A DNA stretch of 5,518 nt from M3007 sp038249605 (GTDB lineage Bacteria; Bacteroidota; Bacteroidia; Chitinophagales; Saprospiraceae), in contig JBBSDH010000266.1 of the NCBI GenBank assembly GCA_038249605.1, forward strand, positions 1-5,518, read 5' to 3'. The notes beneath the pieces were generated by a model. It was not told the origin of the DNA. It was given only the letters and a program-made list of their open reading frames with translations, and ran no database searches. The position numbers and the translations under genes are program-made. Below, one piece after another: positions 5,308-5,518 of this stretch (the first letter of the stretch is position 1; each line of letters begins with the position of its first letter).

Positions 5308-5518
5308 TTTTGGATTTTATCACTGCTTTTGGAAAGGGGTTCGCCAACGGACGTGCCGAGCTGGTCGAGGTAGCTTCCGTAGGCGACATCGAGCCAAGCC
5401 GAGGTTTTGGCATCGATAAGCACCTTGGCTTCCATAATGCCGTGGGTGCGGCGGAATTCAAACACCAGCGATTCCTCGGCGGTGGACGATTGTTCGTCGA
5501 AGTTGCCGTAGTACACCA
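5271..5518 (-). CDS. Internal/N-terminal part of the same frameshifted gene, cut by the window edge
   Basis: An open frame on the minus strand runs in from the right edge to a TGA at 5271-5273. The GTG at 5516 is just the first possible start in the window; the true start is probably further right. It encodes YYGNFDEQSSTAEESLVFEF and RRTHGIMEAKVLIDAKTSAW, then LDVAYGSYLDQLGTSVGEPL, followed by KSSDKIQK. After that the frame reads an out-of-place tail, WMLVHSSRTSP, and stops. This tail overlaps the start of the downstream fragment by 37 bases in another frame. The simplest reading is that one base is missing from the AAAA run at 5308-5311, which would restore ...DKIQKVDASAL. The break could be a true mutation, a sequencing or assembly error, or, less likely, programmed frameshifting. 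The function is unknown. Confidence 0.6.
   Translation of the reverse strand, partial: VYYGNFDEQSSTAEESLVFEFRRTHGIMEAKVLIDAKTSAWLDVAYGSYLDQLGTSVGEPLSKSSDKIQKWMLVHSSRTSP
5308..5311 (-). other. Probable frameshift site (AAAA run)
   Basis: On the minus strand the sequence here is CC AAAA GTGGATGC. In the upstream frame it reads CAA AAG TGG ATG (QKWM). In the downstream frame, after reusing one A, it reads CAA AAA GTG GAT (QKVD), and the long frame to 4729 continues. The switch must happen between the TAA of the second frame at 5319-5317 and the stop of the first at 5273-5271. This run is the best candidate, with AAAA at 5318-5315 the next. No perfect X-XXY-YYZ slippery heptamer is present. Confidence 0.5.

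Noticed and set aside
5305..5319. Programmed -1 frameshifting in the minus-strand gene
   Set aside because: The junction has only AAAAG, with no X-XXY-YYZ heptamer and no evident downstream stem; mutation or sequencing error is simpler. Kept only as an alternative in the finding.

Overview
The window looks like chromosomal DNA from a Bacteroidota organism, plausibly of the Saprospiraceae/Lewinella kind. That placement is inference. It rests on two TAnnTTTG-type promoter boxes, starts that mostly lack a Shine-Dalgarno, a signal peptide ending in the typical 'AQ', and the gene families present. I see no phage, IS transposase, CRISPR array, rRNA or tRNA.

Layout, left to right. Positions 2-145 hold the last 47 codons of a + strand gene that enters from outside the window. 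A long perfect hairpin with a T-run follows (243-296). Next comes a compact regulatory region (335-382): a Bacteroidota-type promoter whose -7 box lies inside a set of four TGTAMAGT-like half-sites. It drives a two-gene operon of a four-helix membrane protein (385-834, GTG start) and, 7 bases on, a 67-residue XRE-family repressor-like protein (842-1045). A second TAnnTTTG box (1102-1109) precedes an exported TPR-repeat protein of about 603 residues (1143-2954). A GMC flavin oxidoreductase of the cholesterol-oxidase (ChoD-like) type follows after 66 bases (3021-4628) and carries a CxxCxxCxxxC cysteine cluster.

The GMC gene converges on a minus-strand gene (4729 to beyond the right edge). Between them is a symmetrical 117-base element: four AAGTCNN heptamers, a bidirectional A7/T7 terminator hairpin, and three inverted heptamers. 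The repeat supplies the stop codon of the GMC gene and abuts the stop of the convergent gene. The minus-strand gene is unrecognised and appears broken by a one-base frameshift at an AAAA run near 5308-5311.

How the genes work together: the membrane protein and XRE protein are almost certainly one self-regulated unit. The TPR protein and the oxidoreductase may share a transcript, but nothing in the sequence ties their functions together. I see no clear new multi-gene system. The most informative items are the nested operator, the heptamer-terminator element and the frameshift.
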